The translations under genes and the position numbers were made by a program. This document shows, piece by piece, positions 45,112-53,349 of a stretch of DNA of 64,000 nt. The DNA lies in contig JAIXSA010000126.1 in NCBI GenBank assembly GCA_027484915.1, positions 1-64,000 of the forward strand, read 5' to 3'. The number at the start of each line of letters is the position of its first letter. The first letter of the stretch is position 1. The stretch is from Paracoccaceae bacterium. Its GTDB lineage: Bacteria > Pseudomonadota > Alphaproteobacteria > Rhodobacterales > Rhodobacteraceae. The notes under the pieces are model-generated. The model worked only from the letters and a program-made list of their open reading frames with translations. It did not search any database and was not told the origin of the DNA.

Positions 45112-45220
45112 CTGTTCCTCCCCTTGTGCCCGCTTATTGCGCAGGCTTCGGACGAACATGGGGATGGCAAACGCGTTTGTGAAGTCGGTTTGTCCCGACC
45201 CCGGTGGCCGGGACGTTACG

Positions 45221-47002
45221 TCAGATCGACCCGTCGGTGAACTGCAGACGGGCCAGACGGGCGTAAAGTCCGTCCTCGGCGACCAACTTGTCATGCGTGC
45301 CCTGTGCGACGATCTGGCCCTGGTCGAAGACGACGATGCGGTCGGCGCGCTTCACCGTGGCCAGCCGGTGCGCCACGACCAGCGTCGTGCGCCCCTCGGC
45401 CAGCTTCTCGACCGCCGCCTGCACCAGACGCTCGCTTTCCGCGTCCAGAGCGCTGGTCGCCTCGTCCAGCAGCAGGATCGGCGCATCGCGCAGGATCGCC
45501 CGCGCGATGGCAACGCGCTGCTTCTGTCCCCCCGACAGCATCACCCCCCGCTCGCCGAGATAGCTGTCATAGCCCTGTGGCAAGGCCGTGAGGAAGTCAT
45601 GCGCGGCGGCGGCCTTCGCGGCGGCCTCGACCTCGGCATCCGACGCGTCAAGCCGCCCGAAGCGGATGTTCTCGCGCGCCGAGGTGGCGAAGATCACCGG
45701 GTCCTGTGGCACCAGCGCGATGGCCTGGCGGAAGTCGTTGCGGGCCATCTCGGGCAGTGCGATCCCGTCCAGCGTGATGCGGCCCGACTGGGGATCGTAA
45801 AAGCGCATCAGCAGTTGCAGGATCGTGGTCTTGCCCGCGCCCGAGGGGCCGACCAGCGCCACTGTCTCGCCCGGCTGCACATGCAGCGACACCCCGTTGA
45901 GCGCCGAGGCTTCGGGCCGTGCCGGATAGCGGAAGGTCACATCCTCGAACGCAATCTCGCCGCGCACTGGGCGGGGCAGGGCTGCGGGCCGGCGAGGGTC
46001 CTGCACCGAATCCTCGGTGCCCAGAAGCTCTACCAGACGCTCGGTCGCCCCGGCGGCGCGCTGCAACTCTCCCCAGATCTCGGACAGCGCGCCCACCGCG
46101 CCCGCCACCATCACGGCATAGATCACGAACTGGATCAGCGCGCCGACCGACATCGCCTCGGCCCGGACGTCCCGCGCGCCGACCCACAGGACGCCGACGA
46201 TCCCGGCGAAGGTCAGGAAGATCACGATGACGGTCATCACGGCCCGCGTCTTGATCCGCGCCTTGGCCGAGGTGAAACTTTTCTCGGTCACCTCGGCGAA
46301 CTGGCCCCGGGTTGCGCCCTCATGCGTGAAGGCCTGCACCGTCTGGACGGAGGACAGTGCTTCGGATGCCGAACCGGAGGAGGCAGCGATCCAGTCCTGG
46401 TTCTCGCGCGACAAGGCCCGCAACTTCCGCCCCAGGACGACGATCGGCACGATGATCGCCGGCACGATCAGCAGCACCAGCCCGGTCAGCTTGGCCGAGG
46501 TCAGGAACAGAAGCACCAGCCCGCCCAGCAGGATCAACACATTGCGCAGTGCCACGGAAACCGAAGACCCGATCACCGACAGGATCAGCGTCGTGTCTGT
46601 CGTGATCCGGCTCAGGACCTCGCCGGTAAGGATGCGTTCGAAGAAGGCGGGCGACATCCCCAGAACGCGGTCGAACAGCGCCCGGCGGATGTCGGCCACC
46701 ACCCGCTCGCCCAGCCGTGTCACCAGGTAGTAGCGCAGGCCGGTCCCGACCGCGAGCAGGGCCGCGATCACCAGGGCGGCCGCAAAATACTGGTCCAGCA
46801 AGGCGGAATTCGCATCGTTGAACCCGTCGATCACCCGGCGCACCGCCAGGGGCAGGATCAGGCTGACCGAGGCGGTCAGGACCAGCGCCAGCAGCGCCAG
46901 TCCCAGAAGGCCGCGATAGGGCCTAAGGAACGGAGCCAGGCCCCGCAGCGCACCCACCCGTTTCGACTTCGGCCGATCCTCGACCGCAGAGCTGTCCGAC
47001 AT
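45221..47002 (-). CDS. ABC exporter with fused membrane and ATPase domains
   Basis: A 593-residue type IV (MsbA/LmrA-like) half-transporter that works as a homodimer. It has six membrane helices in residues 30-310 with the coupling helix region GLRYYLVTRLGERVVADIRRALFDRVL. The ATPase domain follows: Walker A GPSGAGKTT, Q-loop, ABC signature LSGGQKQRVAIARAIL, Walker B ILLLDEATSALD, and the H-loop VVAHRLATVKRADRI. It exports lipids or drugs; the substrate is not known. The gene precedes the acyl-CoA synthetase by 109 bases on the same strand. Confidence 0.93.
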   Translation of the reverse strand: MSDSSAVEDRPKSKRVGALRGLAPFLRPYRGLLGLALLALVLTASVSLILPLAVRRVIDGFNDANSALLDQYFAAALVIAALLAVGTGLRYYLVTRLGERVVADIRRALFDRVLGMSPAFFERILTGEVLSRITTDTTLILSVIGSSVSVALRNVLILLGGLVLLFLTSAKLTGLVLLIVPAIIVPIVVLGRKLRALSRENQDWIAASSGSASEALSSVQTVQAFTHEGATRGQFAEVTEKSFTSAKARIKTRAVMTVIVIFLTFAGIVGVLWVGARDVRAEAMSVGALIQFVIYAVMVAGAVGALSEIWGELQRAAGATERLVELLGTEDSVQDPRRPAALPRPVRGEIAFEDVTFRYPARPEASALNGVSLHVQPGETVALVGPSGAGKTTILQLLMRFYDPQSGRITLDGIALPEMARNDFRQAIALVPQDPVIFATSARENIRFGRLDASDAEVEAAAKAAAAHDFLTALPQGYDSYLGERGVMLSGGQKQRVAIARAILRDAPILLLDEATSALDAESERLVQAAVEKLAEGRTTLVVAHRLATVKRADRIVVFDQGQIVAQGTHDKLVAEDGLYARLARLQFTDGSI

Positions 47003-47127
47003 GCGCGTGCCTCACCCGTTCCGGGCTTCGGTTTAGTCTGACGAAGCCGCCGGGACAAGCGCCGTAGCCCGCGACCGATGGGCCAGAGGGACTTCCGCCC
47101 GCCCGCGCACCGTGCCACCTTGGGCAC

Positions 47128-47955
47128 ATGACCCAGACCCAGCACTTCCGCGCCGAGGACGGCACCCGACTGGCCTATCGCGACGAAGGCGCGGGCATGC
47201 CGCTACTTTGTCTGCCCGGCCTCACGCGCAGCATGGCGGATTTCGACTACCTGATTCCGCATCTGCCGCCCCTCCGCCTGATCCGGATGGACTACCGGGG
47301 ACGCGGGCAAAGCGACTGGACCGGGGCCGCGACCTACACGGTGCCGCAAGAGGCGAAGGACGCGCTGGCGCTTCTGGACCATCTCGGGGTGGCAAAGGCC
47401 GCGATCCTTGGCACCTCGCGCGGCGGGCTGATCGGGATGCTTCTGGGGGCCACCGCCCGGGACCGCGTCGCTGGCTTGATCTTGAACGACGTCGGTCCCG
47501 AGATCGCCCGCGACGGGCTGACCCGCATCTTCGACTATGTCGGGCGCAACCCGGCGGGTCGGACGACTGAGGGCTATGCCGAACGTCTGTCCAGAACCCC
47601 CGGCTTTCAGGGGGTTCCCATGTCGCGCTGGCTGGAGGAAGCCCGCAAGCTTTCGGTCGAAACACCGGAAGGCCTGCGCATCCCCTATGACCCAGCCTTG
47701 CGTGAGGCTTTCCTTGCCGCCTTCGAAGGCCCGCCCGTTGATCTCTGGCCACTCTTCGACGCTTTGCAGGGCCTGCCGCTGGCGCTGATCCGCGGCGCGA
47801 ACTCTGACCTGCTGACCGCCGAAACCGTGGCCCGGATGCGCGCCCTTCGTCCCGACATGGGTTTCACCGAAGTCCCCGACCGCGCCCATATTCCCTTCCT
47901 GGACGAACCCGAATCTGTGGCGCTCATCCTGGATTTCCTGGCAAGGCTGCCATGA
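47128..47955 (+). CDS. Alpha/beta hydrolase (active-site intact)
   Basis: A 275-residue alpha/beta hydrolase with a full triad: CLPGLTRS oxyanion region, nucleophile elbow GTSRG (Ser97), an acid in RGANSDLLTAET, and the histidine in DRAHIPFLDEPE. The substrate is not predictable. It is the first gene of a tight three-gene run (ATGA overlap with the dehydratase gene, then GTGA into a second hydrolase). Confidence 0.87.
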   Translation: MTQTQHFRAEDGTRLAYRDEGAGMPLLCLPGLTRSMADFDYLIPHLPPLRLIRMDYRGRGQSDWTGAATYTVPQEAKDALALLDHLGVAKAAILGTSRGGLIGMLLGATARDRVAGLILNDVGPEIARDGLTRIFDYVGRNPAGRTTEGYAERLSRTPGFQGVPMSRWLEEARKLSVETPEGLRIPYDPALREAFLAAFEGPPVDLWPLFDALQGLPLALIRGANSDLLTAETVARMRALRPDMGFTEVPDRAHIPFLDEPESVALILDFLARLP

Positions 47956-48917
47956 ACATCGCGATGATCGAAGCCGCCGCGACCCGGATGGCGGGCCATG
48001 TGCGCCGAACGCCGCTTCTCAACGCGCCGCTCCTTGACCGGATGGTCGGCCGTCGGGTCTTGGTGAAGGCGGAATGCCTGCAGGTGACCGGCAGCTTCAA
48101 GGCGCGGGGCGGCTGGTCCGCCGTATCGGCGCTTGATCCGGCGGCGCGGGCGCGGGGGGTGATCGCCTACTCCTCGGGCAACCATGCGCAGGGCGTGGCC
48201 TATGCGGCGGCGGCCCACGCGGCACCTTGCGTGATCCTTATGCCGTCGGACGCCCCCGCCGTGAAGATCGCCAACACCCGTTCCTACGGCGCGGAGGTGG
48301 TGCTTTACGACCGCGCGACCGAGGACCGGGACGCCATTGGCGCGCGGCTGTCGCAGGACCGCGGCCTGACGCTGATCAAACCCTACGACGACCCCCAAGT
48401 GATCGCCGGGCAAGGGACGGTCGGCCTTGAACTGGCCCAGCAAGCGGCCGACGCAGGCGTTGACAAGGCCCCGGTCTTCGTCTGCTGCGGCGGAGGTGGG
48501 CTCGCCTCGGGCATCGCGCTTGCCCTGCAGGCCCATGCCCCCGGCCTGCATGTCCGCACCGCCGAGCCGGAGGGTTTCGACGACATGGCCCGCTCGCTCG
48601 CCTCGGGACGACGTGAGCGGAATGCGGCCCTCAGCGGCTCGATCTGCGATGCGATCCTGACCCCGTCGCCGGGTGAGTTGACCCTGCCGCTGCTTTCCGG
48701 TCTTGCCGGTCCGGGTGCCGTGGTCCGCGACGATCAGGCGCTGCGGGCTGTGGCGCTGGCCTTCACCCATCTGCGCGTCGTGCTGGAACCGGGAGGTGCG
48801 GCGGCTCTGGCGGCAGCGCTCTTTGGCGAGGGTCTGCCCGATACCGTCATCGCCGTTGCGACCGGAGGCAACGTGGACCCCGCCACCTTCGCCACGGCAC
48901 TGGAGCGCTTTGCGTGA
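47952..48917 (+). CDS. Threonine/serine dehydratase-like PLP enzyme
   Basis: A 321-residue fold type II PLP enzyme. The PLP lysine is Lys50 in TGSFKARGG; SSGNHAQGVAYAA and CCGGGGLASG (phosphate-binding glycine loop) are as in catabolic threonine dehydratases and serine racemases. It lacks the ACT-type regulatory domain of biosynthetic IlvA (about 510 residues), so it is likely catabolic or broad specificity. It overlaps both neighbours by four bases. Confidence 0.9.
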   Translation: MNIAMIEAAATRMAGHVRRTPLLNAPLLDRMVGRRVLVKAECLQVTGSFKARGGWSAVSALDPAARARGVIAYSSGNHAQGVAYAAAAHAAPCVILMPSDAPAVKIANTRSYGAEVVLYDRATEDRDAIGARLSQDRGLTLIKPYDDPQVIAGQGTVGLELAQQAADAGVDKAPVFVCCGGGGLASGIALALQAHAPGLHVRTAEPEGFDDMARSLASGRRERNAALSGSICDAILTPSPGELTLPLLSGLAGPGAVVRDDQALRAVALAFTHLRVVLEPGGAAALAAALFGEGLPDTVIAVATGGNVDPATFATALERFA

Positions 48918-49690
48918 CTCTGGTCTGGCTTGAGGACCTGCGGCTCAATGCCGAACTCACCGGTCCCGAGGGTGCTCCACCAGTCGTGCTGGTCCACGGA
49001 CTTGGCCTCGACCTGCGGGTCTGGGACGCCCTGATCCCGCATCTGGCGAACCGTTGCCTTCGTGTTGATCTGCGGGGACACGGGCGATCAGACAGCCCGG
49101 CGCCGCCCTACGGCATGGGCGGCCTGATCCGCGATGTCGAGCGGTTGATGACGCATTTCGCACTAAGGGATGCGGTCGTCGTCGGGGCGGGAGAGGGCGG
49201 TCTCGTGGTCCAGGGCCTGGCGGTCAAGCGCCTCGATCTGGTGCGGGCGATGGTCCTTGCCGGTTCGGCCACGCGCTTCGCCAACCCCGCCGTGTGGGAA
49301 CGTCGCCTTGCGGGCCTCAAGGCGCAGGGCCCCGATCTCGATGCCGAATGCGCCCAACTCCTTGGTCCGCGCTGGCGATCTGCTCCGATGCTGGCAGAGG
49401 TCAGCGAAATGCTGGCCCAGACGCGCCCGGAGGGTTGGCAGGGTGTGGCTGCTGCCACCGCAACCGCCGATTTCTACCAGACAACGGCGACGCTGACCTT
49501 GCCGACATTGATCCTTGCAGGGGCGGACGACCGCAAGGTGCCGCCCGACCTGCAACGAGAACTGGCCGACCTTGTTGCGGGTTCGCAGATGGAGCTTCTG
49601 CGCGGGGCGGGGCACTTGTCCATGCTGACCCACCCCCAACACTTTGCTGCCGCCCTGAACGGCTTCCTAATTCGGATCGGCCATCGATAG
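48914..49690 (+). CDS. Alpha/beta hydrolase homolog lacking the nucleophile serine
   Basis: A 258-residue protein aligned throughout with 3-oxoadipate enol-lactonase-like hydrolases: VVLVHGLGLDLRVWD, RVDLRGHGRSD, the acid in LAGADDRKVP (Asp205/206) and the histidine in GAGHLSML (His234). The nucleophile elbow, however, reads GAGEGG at residues 91-96, with Gly93 in place of the catalytic Ser. GGA cannot become a serine codon by one base change except AGT/AGC-type double change, so this looks old. It may be a binding protein or a cofactor-free enzyme. It starts with GTG overlapping the dehydratase stop. Confidence 0.84.
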   Translation: MTLVWLEDLRLNAELTGPEGAPPVVLVHGLGLDLRVWDALIPHLANRCLRVDLRGHGRSDSPAPPYGMGGLIRDVERLMTHFALRDAVVVGAGEGGLVVQGLAVKRLDLVRAMVLAGSATRFANPAVWERRLAGLKAQGPDLDAECAQLLGPRWRSAPMLAEVSEMLAQTRPEGWQGVAAATATADFYQTTATLTLPTLILAGADDRKVPPDLQRELADLVAGSQMELLRGAGHLSMLTHPQHFAAALNGFLIRIGHR

Positions 49691-49939
49691 TTTGATCTTT
49701 TCCCACTCAAACCCAGGAGATGTGCTGAAATCAGCGCCTCGAATTTCAGTTTTCCCACATTAGCTGCCACTTCCGACCGACTCGTCCCGGGGTCATCGAC
49801 CTGTTCCATCCGCGCCATCTTCTGTCGCGGATGAAAGGTCTGCCACGCGCCTTCCCTCCTACCTTACCGTTCGACAAATATCCCACGCGGGCGCGGCGGA
49901 GTGAAACGCCCGCCCCTTCCTCAGCTAAGGGGCGCACCG

Positions 49940-51178
49940 ATGAAACTGAAGGACCTTGAAATCTTCGTCGTCGCGCCCCCCTTTCCCGGCTGGGGCGGCC
50001 GCTACTGGATCTTTCCGAAACTGACCACCGATACCGGGATCGTCGGCTACGGCGAATGCTACGCTTCGACCGTCGGGCCAAAGGCGATGCGTGCGGTCAT
50101 CGAAGACGTGTTCGAGCGGCACATGCAGGGCGAGAACCCCGAGAATATCGAGCTTATGTTCCGCCGCGCCTACAGCGCTGGCTTCACCCAGCGCCCCGAC
50201 CCCACGGTCATGGGTGCCTTCGCGGGGCTGGAGATCGCCTGCTGGGACATCCTGGGCAAGGCGCGCAACCGTCCAGTCTATGCCCTTCTCGGCGGCAAGA
50301 TGAATGACCGAATCCGCAGCTATACCTACCTCTACCCCGAGCCAGGCCGCGAATCGGCCGAGTTCTGGGTTGACCCCGATGCCGCCGCCGAGGCTGCCGT
50401 CCGCTTCATGAACATGGGCTTCACCGCCGTGAAGTTCGACCCCGCCGGCCCCTACACCATCCGCGGCGGGCATGAACCCGCGATGTCGGACATCACCCGC
50501 TCGGTCGCTTTCTGCAAGGCCATCCGCGACGCCGTCGGCGACCGGGTTGACCTTCTGTTCGGCACCCACGGCCAGTTCACCACCCCTGGTGCGATACGGA
50601 TGGGCCGCGAACTCGAACGCTACAACCCGCTCTGGTACGAAGAGCCGATCCCGCCGGACAACCTTCTGGAATTCGCCGAGGTCGCCAAATCCGTCCGCGT
50701 CCCACTTGCCACGGGTGAGCGGATGACGACGAAGGCCGAATTTGGCACGCTCCTTCGCGTCGGCGGTGTCAAGATCCTGCAACCCGCCCTTGGCCGCGTC
50801 GGCGGCATCTGGGAAGCGAAGAAGATCGCCGCGATGGCCGAGATCTTCAACGCCGAGATGGCCCCGCACCTTTACGCGGGCCCCGTGGAATGGGCGGCGA
50901 ACGTCCACTTCGCCGCTTCGATCCCGAACCTTCTGATCGCCGAGACGATCGAAACCGGCGGGGCCTTCCACCAGAAACTGATCAGGAATTCGATCAAGTG
51001 GGAGGATGGCTACATCATCCCGCCCGAAGCCCCCGGCCTTGGCATAGATTTCGACGAGGACGTCGCACGCGCCCATCCCTACACCGGCACGGCCTTGCAC
51101 CTGCAGATGCAGGAAGCGCCCTGCGACTATCGCCACGGAAATCGTTTTGAGGGCGGTGCACCAAGCTCGATCACCTGA
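49940..51178 (+). CDS. Enolase-superfamily (mandelate racemase/muconate lactonizing) enzyme
   Basis: A 412-residue two-domain enzyme acting on an acid sugar or similar carboxylate. The N-terminal capping domain runs to about residue 125; the barrel contains TAVKFDPAGPY, the metal-ligand strands LWYEEPIPPDN and LATGERMTTKAEF, GGVKILQPALGRVGGI and EMAPHLYAGPV. The strand that usually gives the first metal-binding Asp reads LLFGTHGQF, without Asp, which is either a subgroup trait or a shifted ligand. The specific reaction cannot be fixed. The ATG at 49940 lies 39 bases inside a longer open frame. Confidence 0.85.
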   Translation: MKLKDLEIFVVAPPFPGWGGRYWIFPKLTTDTGIVGYGECYASTVGPKAMRAVIEDVFERHMQGENPENIELMFRRAYSAGFTQRPDPTVMGAFAGLEIACWDILGKARNRPVYALLGGKMNDRIRSYTYLYPEPGRESAEFWVDPDAAAEAAVRFMNMGFTAVKFDPAGPYTIRGGHEPAMSDITRSVAFCKAIRDAVGDRVDLLFGTHGQFTTPGAIRMGRELERYNPLWYEEPIPPDNLLEFAEVAKSVRVPLATGERMTTKAEFGTLLRVGGVKILQPALGRVGGIWEAKKIAAMAEIFNAEMAPHLYAGPVEWAANVHFAASIPNLLIAETIETGGAFHQKLIRNSIKWEDGYIIPPEAPGLGIDFDEDVARAHPYTGTALHLQMQEAPCDYRHGNRFEGGAPSSIT

Positions 51179-51192
51179 GATGCACCTCCTCT

Positions 51193-51242
51193 AGCACTTC
51201 GTGCACTCGTCGGACACCCCAGCGAGGAGTGCACGAAGTGCT
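51193..51242. repeat. 16-bp perfect inverted repeat beyond the tRNA-Arg 3' end
   Basis: AGCACTTCGTGCACTC and its exact complement, separated by 18 bases. Each arm itself contains a small palindrome (GCAC-TTC-GTGC), so the DNA or RNA could fold in two ways. It starts 22 bases past the tRNA 3' end and could help end the tRNA transcript, though no T-run follows. Confidence 0.75.
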
Positions 51243-51264
51243 CGACGAGCGGCGTTCAGAAGAA

Positions 51265-51341
51265 TGGCGGGCCCAGAAGGACTCGAACCCTCAACCTCGG
51301 ACTTAGAAGGTCCTTGCTCTATCCAGTTGAGCTATGAGCCC
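51265..51341 (-). tRNA. tRNA-Arg (anticodon TCT)
   Basis: A 77-base cloverleaf with CCA encoded. Acceptor GGGCTCA pairs with TGGGCCC (two G-T pairs), D-arm GCTC/GAGC, anticodon stem AGGAC/GTCCG with one A-G mismatch at its top, loop CTTCTAA giving TCT at positions 34-36, T-arm GAGGG-TTCGAGT-CCTTC. It reads AGA, a rare codon in this high-GC DNA. A spurious reading frame (AGPEGLEPSTSDLEG) across it is a well-known tRNA shadow. Confidence 0.96.
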
Positions 51342-51372
51342 GCGCCCCCGCCTTTTGCGACACTGCAAAAGT

Positions 51373-51837
51373 TCAGGCAAGCATCTTCGTCATGAAGATC
51401 GAGTTCGGGTCGTCCCAATATCCCTCGAACGGCGGGCATTCCACGAAACCGGCCCGGTCATAAAGCGCGCGCGCGGCGATGAAGGTGGGCTGCACCCCGG
51501 TTTCCAACGACAGGCGTAAGAAGCCATCGGTCCGGGCGGCAGCGATCAGATGGTCCAGCATCGCCTTCGAAAGTCCCCGCCCGCGTGCCTCCGACAGGAC
51601 ATGCATCGACTTGATCTCGGCGTGCGTGGCGTCGATCCGCTTGTAAGCCCCCATCGCCAGCGGCTGACCCCCGTCGCGCAGGACGAAAAAGCGGATCCCC
51701 GGCGCGGCCAGTGCGCTTTTGTCCATCATGTGGATCGATTCCGGCGGGGTGTCGGCATGCATGTCCGCCGTATGCCGTTCGAACAAGAGCGACAGGTCAG
51801 GCGTGAGCGGGTGTTCTTCGGCGATCTCGACCGCCAT
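51373..51837 (-). CDS. GNAT-family N-acetyltransferase
   Basis: A 154-residue acetyltransferase with the motif A region AEIKSMHVLSEARGRGLSKAMLDHLIAAAR and the late GVQPTFIAARALYDRAGFVECPPFEGY. This wording fits the common PhnO/YjaB-like small GNATs acting on unknown amines. The ATG lies immediately after the stop of the upstream complex I subunit gene (TGA then ATG), so translation is probably coupled. Confidence 0.86.
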   Translation of the reverse strand: MAVEIAEEHPLTPDLSLLFERHTADMHADTPPESIHMMDKSALAAPGIRFFVLRDGGQPLAMGAYKRIDATHAEIKSMHVLSEARGRGLSKAMLDHLIAAARTDGFLRLSLETGVQPTFIAARALYDRAGFVECPPFEGYWDDPNSIFMTKMLA

Positions 51838-52149
51838 TCAGTGCGTCCAGGCGCCCTTGCGGTCGGTGGCAAAGTTCTCGCCATAGCCGCGCGGCCGGAT
51901 CACCGCCTTGCGCGGCTTCGGCTGCACCAGGTCGTATTCGATACCCTTTTCGGCGGCATAGGCCTCGGCCGCCTCGCGGGTCTCGAACTTCAGCCGCACC
52001 TGGCTTTGCGTGTCGCTTGACGAGGTCCAGCCCATCAGCGGATCAACCTCACGCTCGGACGCAGGGGCGAACTCCAGCACCCACTGGTGGGTCTTGGCAG
52101 AGCCGGACTGCATGGCGGTCTTCGCTGGCTGGTAGATACGGGCGCGCAT
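51838..52149 (-). CDS. NADH:ubiquinone oxidoreductase accessory subunit (NDUFS4/18-kDa homolog)
   Basis: A 103-residue alphaproteobacterial homolog of the mitochondrial complex I subunit NDUFS4. The [25 protein letters not shown] start, [40 protein letters not shown] and the PRGYGENF ending are the family landmarks. It supports the matrix-arm N-module of complex I at the inner membrane. The ATG at 52149 has GGAGGATTCCC upstream. Core nuo genes are outside the window. It is followed without gap by the GNAT gene. Confidence 0.92.
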   Translation of the reverse strand: MRARIYQPAKTAMQSGSAKTHQWVLEFAPASEREVDPLMGWTSSSDTQSQVRLKFETREAAEAYAAEKGIEYDLVQPKPRKAVIRPRGYGENFATDRKGAWTH

Positions 52150-52214
52150 GGGAATCCTCCGAACGTCACCCGTATATCTCAACGCTTTGCGGAAAGCGCA
52201 AGCGTCAGAAAGGA

Positions 52215-52269
52215 CTGTCGGTCGGCGTCTGGGAGTGTGGGGTGGGGTAGGGTCGACGCCGACCGACAG
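52215..52269. repeat. 15-bp perfect inverted repeat with G-quadruplex-type loop
   Basis: CTGTCGGTCGGCGTC and its exact complement flank a 25-base loop with four G-runs (52231-52233, 52239-52242, 52244-52247, 52250-52252) separated by 5, 1 and 2 bases, matching the G3+N1-7 quadruplex pattern. It lies in the 207-base gap between the complex I subunit start and the methyltransferase stop; no other feature was seen there. Confidence 0.8.
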
Positions 52270-52356
52270 CTTCAGTTGCTGCTTGCCCGATCAATGTCGC
52301 GCAAGTCGAAAGTCAAATCAACCTAAAGTTGTGTTCGTTGAGGGAATTTATCGCGC

Positions 52357-53211
52357 TCAGCGATGCTTCAGCCGGATGATGCGGTAGCTGTTGTAGGTCC
52401 GGAATGCCTGGGATGTGCGGCTTGTCTGGGTCAGGCGCTGCATGAGGTTGTCACGCCGCCTGCGGGACAGGAACAGGCCGATCACCTTCCCCAGGGCCCA
52501 ATGGGCCGTGGGCCGCTTCGCGCGAATCTCGTCCGACACGCGGGTCACGCCGTGGCCCAGGACGTGAAACAGGCGCTGCTCCAGATCGATGGACGGGGCT
52601 ACGGCGTCCGTGATGTCCTCTTCGGCATCGACCGCAAAGGCCGACCCCTCGACGGCGGAGCGAAAGTTGGTCAGCCGGTGCCCGCCGCCGGGTTGCGGCC
52701 CATGCGCCCCGCGGCCCCTGTAGGCTTCGGTCCGGAAGCAGTCGGCGATCAGCACCGTGCCACCCGGAGCCAGCAGCCGGGCACATTTCGGCAGGCTCTC
52801 GGCCAACGGAATGTACTGGAAGCTTTCCGAAAAGAGGCACAGGTCATACTGACCCTGGCCCTGGAAAGCCTCGAAGGTACATTCGTGAACGGTGGCCCCC
52901 TGCGCCGTCTCGCGGCAGCGTGCAGCCAGGAAGGCCGAGGGCACAACGATGTCGACCTGGTGGCCCAGGGCCAGCAGTTTCTTCGCGGTCTCGCCCGCGC
53001 CGCCACCGATGTCGAGGATACGCAGCGGACCCTCCGGCAAATAGCCGAACAGCTTCACAGTATAGGCATCCTGCGCCGTTCGCAGGTTGCCGGCCGTCAC
53101 CTCCAGCCCCGTCCAAAGCCCGTAGTGCAGGTTCTCCGCCCCAGTCAGCCAGCGGATGAACGCCAGTCCAACATCCAGCCCCACGGCCCGCGTATCGATC
53201 TTGTCAGCCAT
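52357..53211 (-). CDS. Class I SAM-dependent methyltransferase
   Basis: A 284-residue methyltransferase with motif I ILDIGGGAGETAKKLL (about residues 67-82), an acidic motif II region, LCLFSESFQYIPL (motif IV) and LLAPGGTVLIADCF (motif VI). The N terminus (AFIRWLTGAENLHYGLW) resembles cyclopropane-fatty-acid/sterol-type methyltransferases, which suggests a lipophilic or quinone-like substrate, but this is a guess. ATG at 53211 with GAGGTGA upstream; the preceding GTG is less likely. It diverges from uvrB. Confidence 0.85.
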   Translation of the reverse strand: MADKIDTRAVGLDVGLAFIRWLTGAENLHYGLWTGLEVTAGNLRTAQDAYTVKLFGYLPEGPLRILDIGGGAGETAKKLLALGHQVDIVVPSAFLAARCRETAQGATVHECTFEAFQGQGQYDLCLFSESFQYIPLAESLPKCARLLAPGGTVLIADCFRTEAYRGRGAHGPQPGGGHRLTNFRSAVEGSAFAVDAEEDITDAVAPSIDLEQRLFHVLGHGVTRVSDEIRAKRPTAHWALGKVIGLFLSRRRRDNLMQRLTQTSRTSQAFRTYNSYRIIRLKHR

Positions 53212-53297
53212 CACTCACCTCTGGTGGCGAGCCTTAGCCGCTTGCCCCGCATTCGGCAACGCTTTCGCCCCGTCGCGCCGGATCACCGCTTGAACTG

Positions 53298-53312
53298 GAA
53301 CAAAAACGGATC
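53298..53312 (+). promoter_or_regulatory. Possible LexA (SOS) box upstream of uvrB
   Basis: GAAC-N7-GATC, one base off the alphaproteobacterial direct-repeat LexA box (GAAC-N7-GAAC, or GTTC-N7-GTTC on the other strand), 37 bases before the uvrB ATG. An additional GAAC lies at 53292. uvrB is a common SOS gene, which supports the call, but the half-site mismatch keeps it tentative. Confidence 0.35.
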
Positions 53313-53349
53313 AAATCTGTTGTTCCCCGACTCCCCCGAGAGGCGCGCA

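Noticed and set aside
51201-51395. Open frame encoding AGPEGLEPSTSDLEG-type peptide
   Set aside because: It is the reverse-strand reading of tRNA-Arg, a well-known false protein in many genomes.
52363-53349. 329-codon extension of UvrB
   Set aside because: It overlaps the methyltransferase gene on the opposite strand and UvrB homology begins at 53350.
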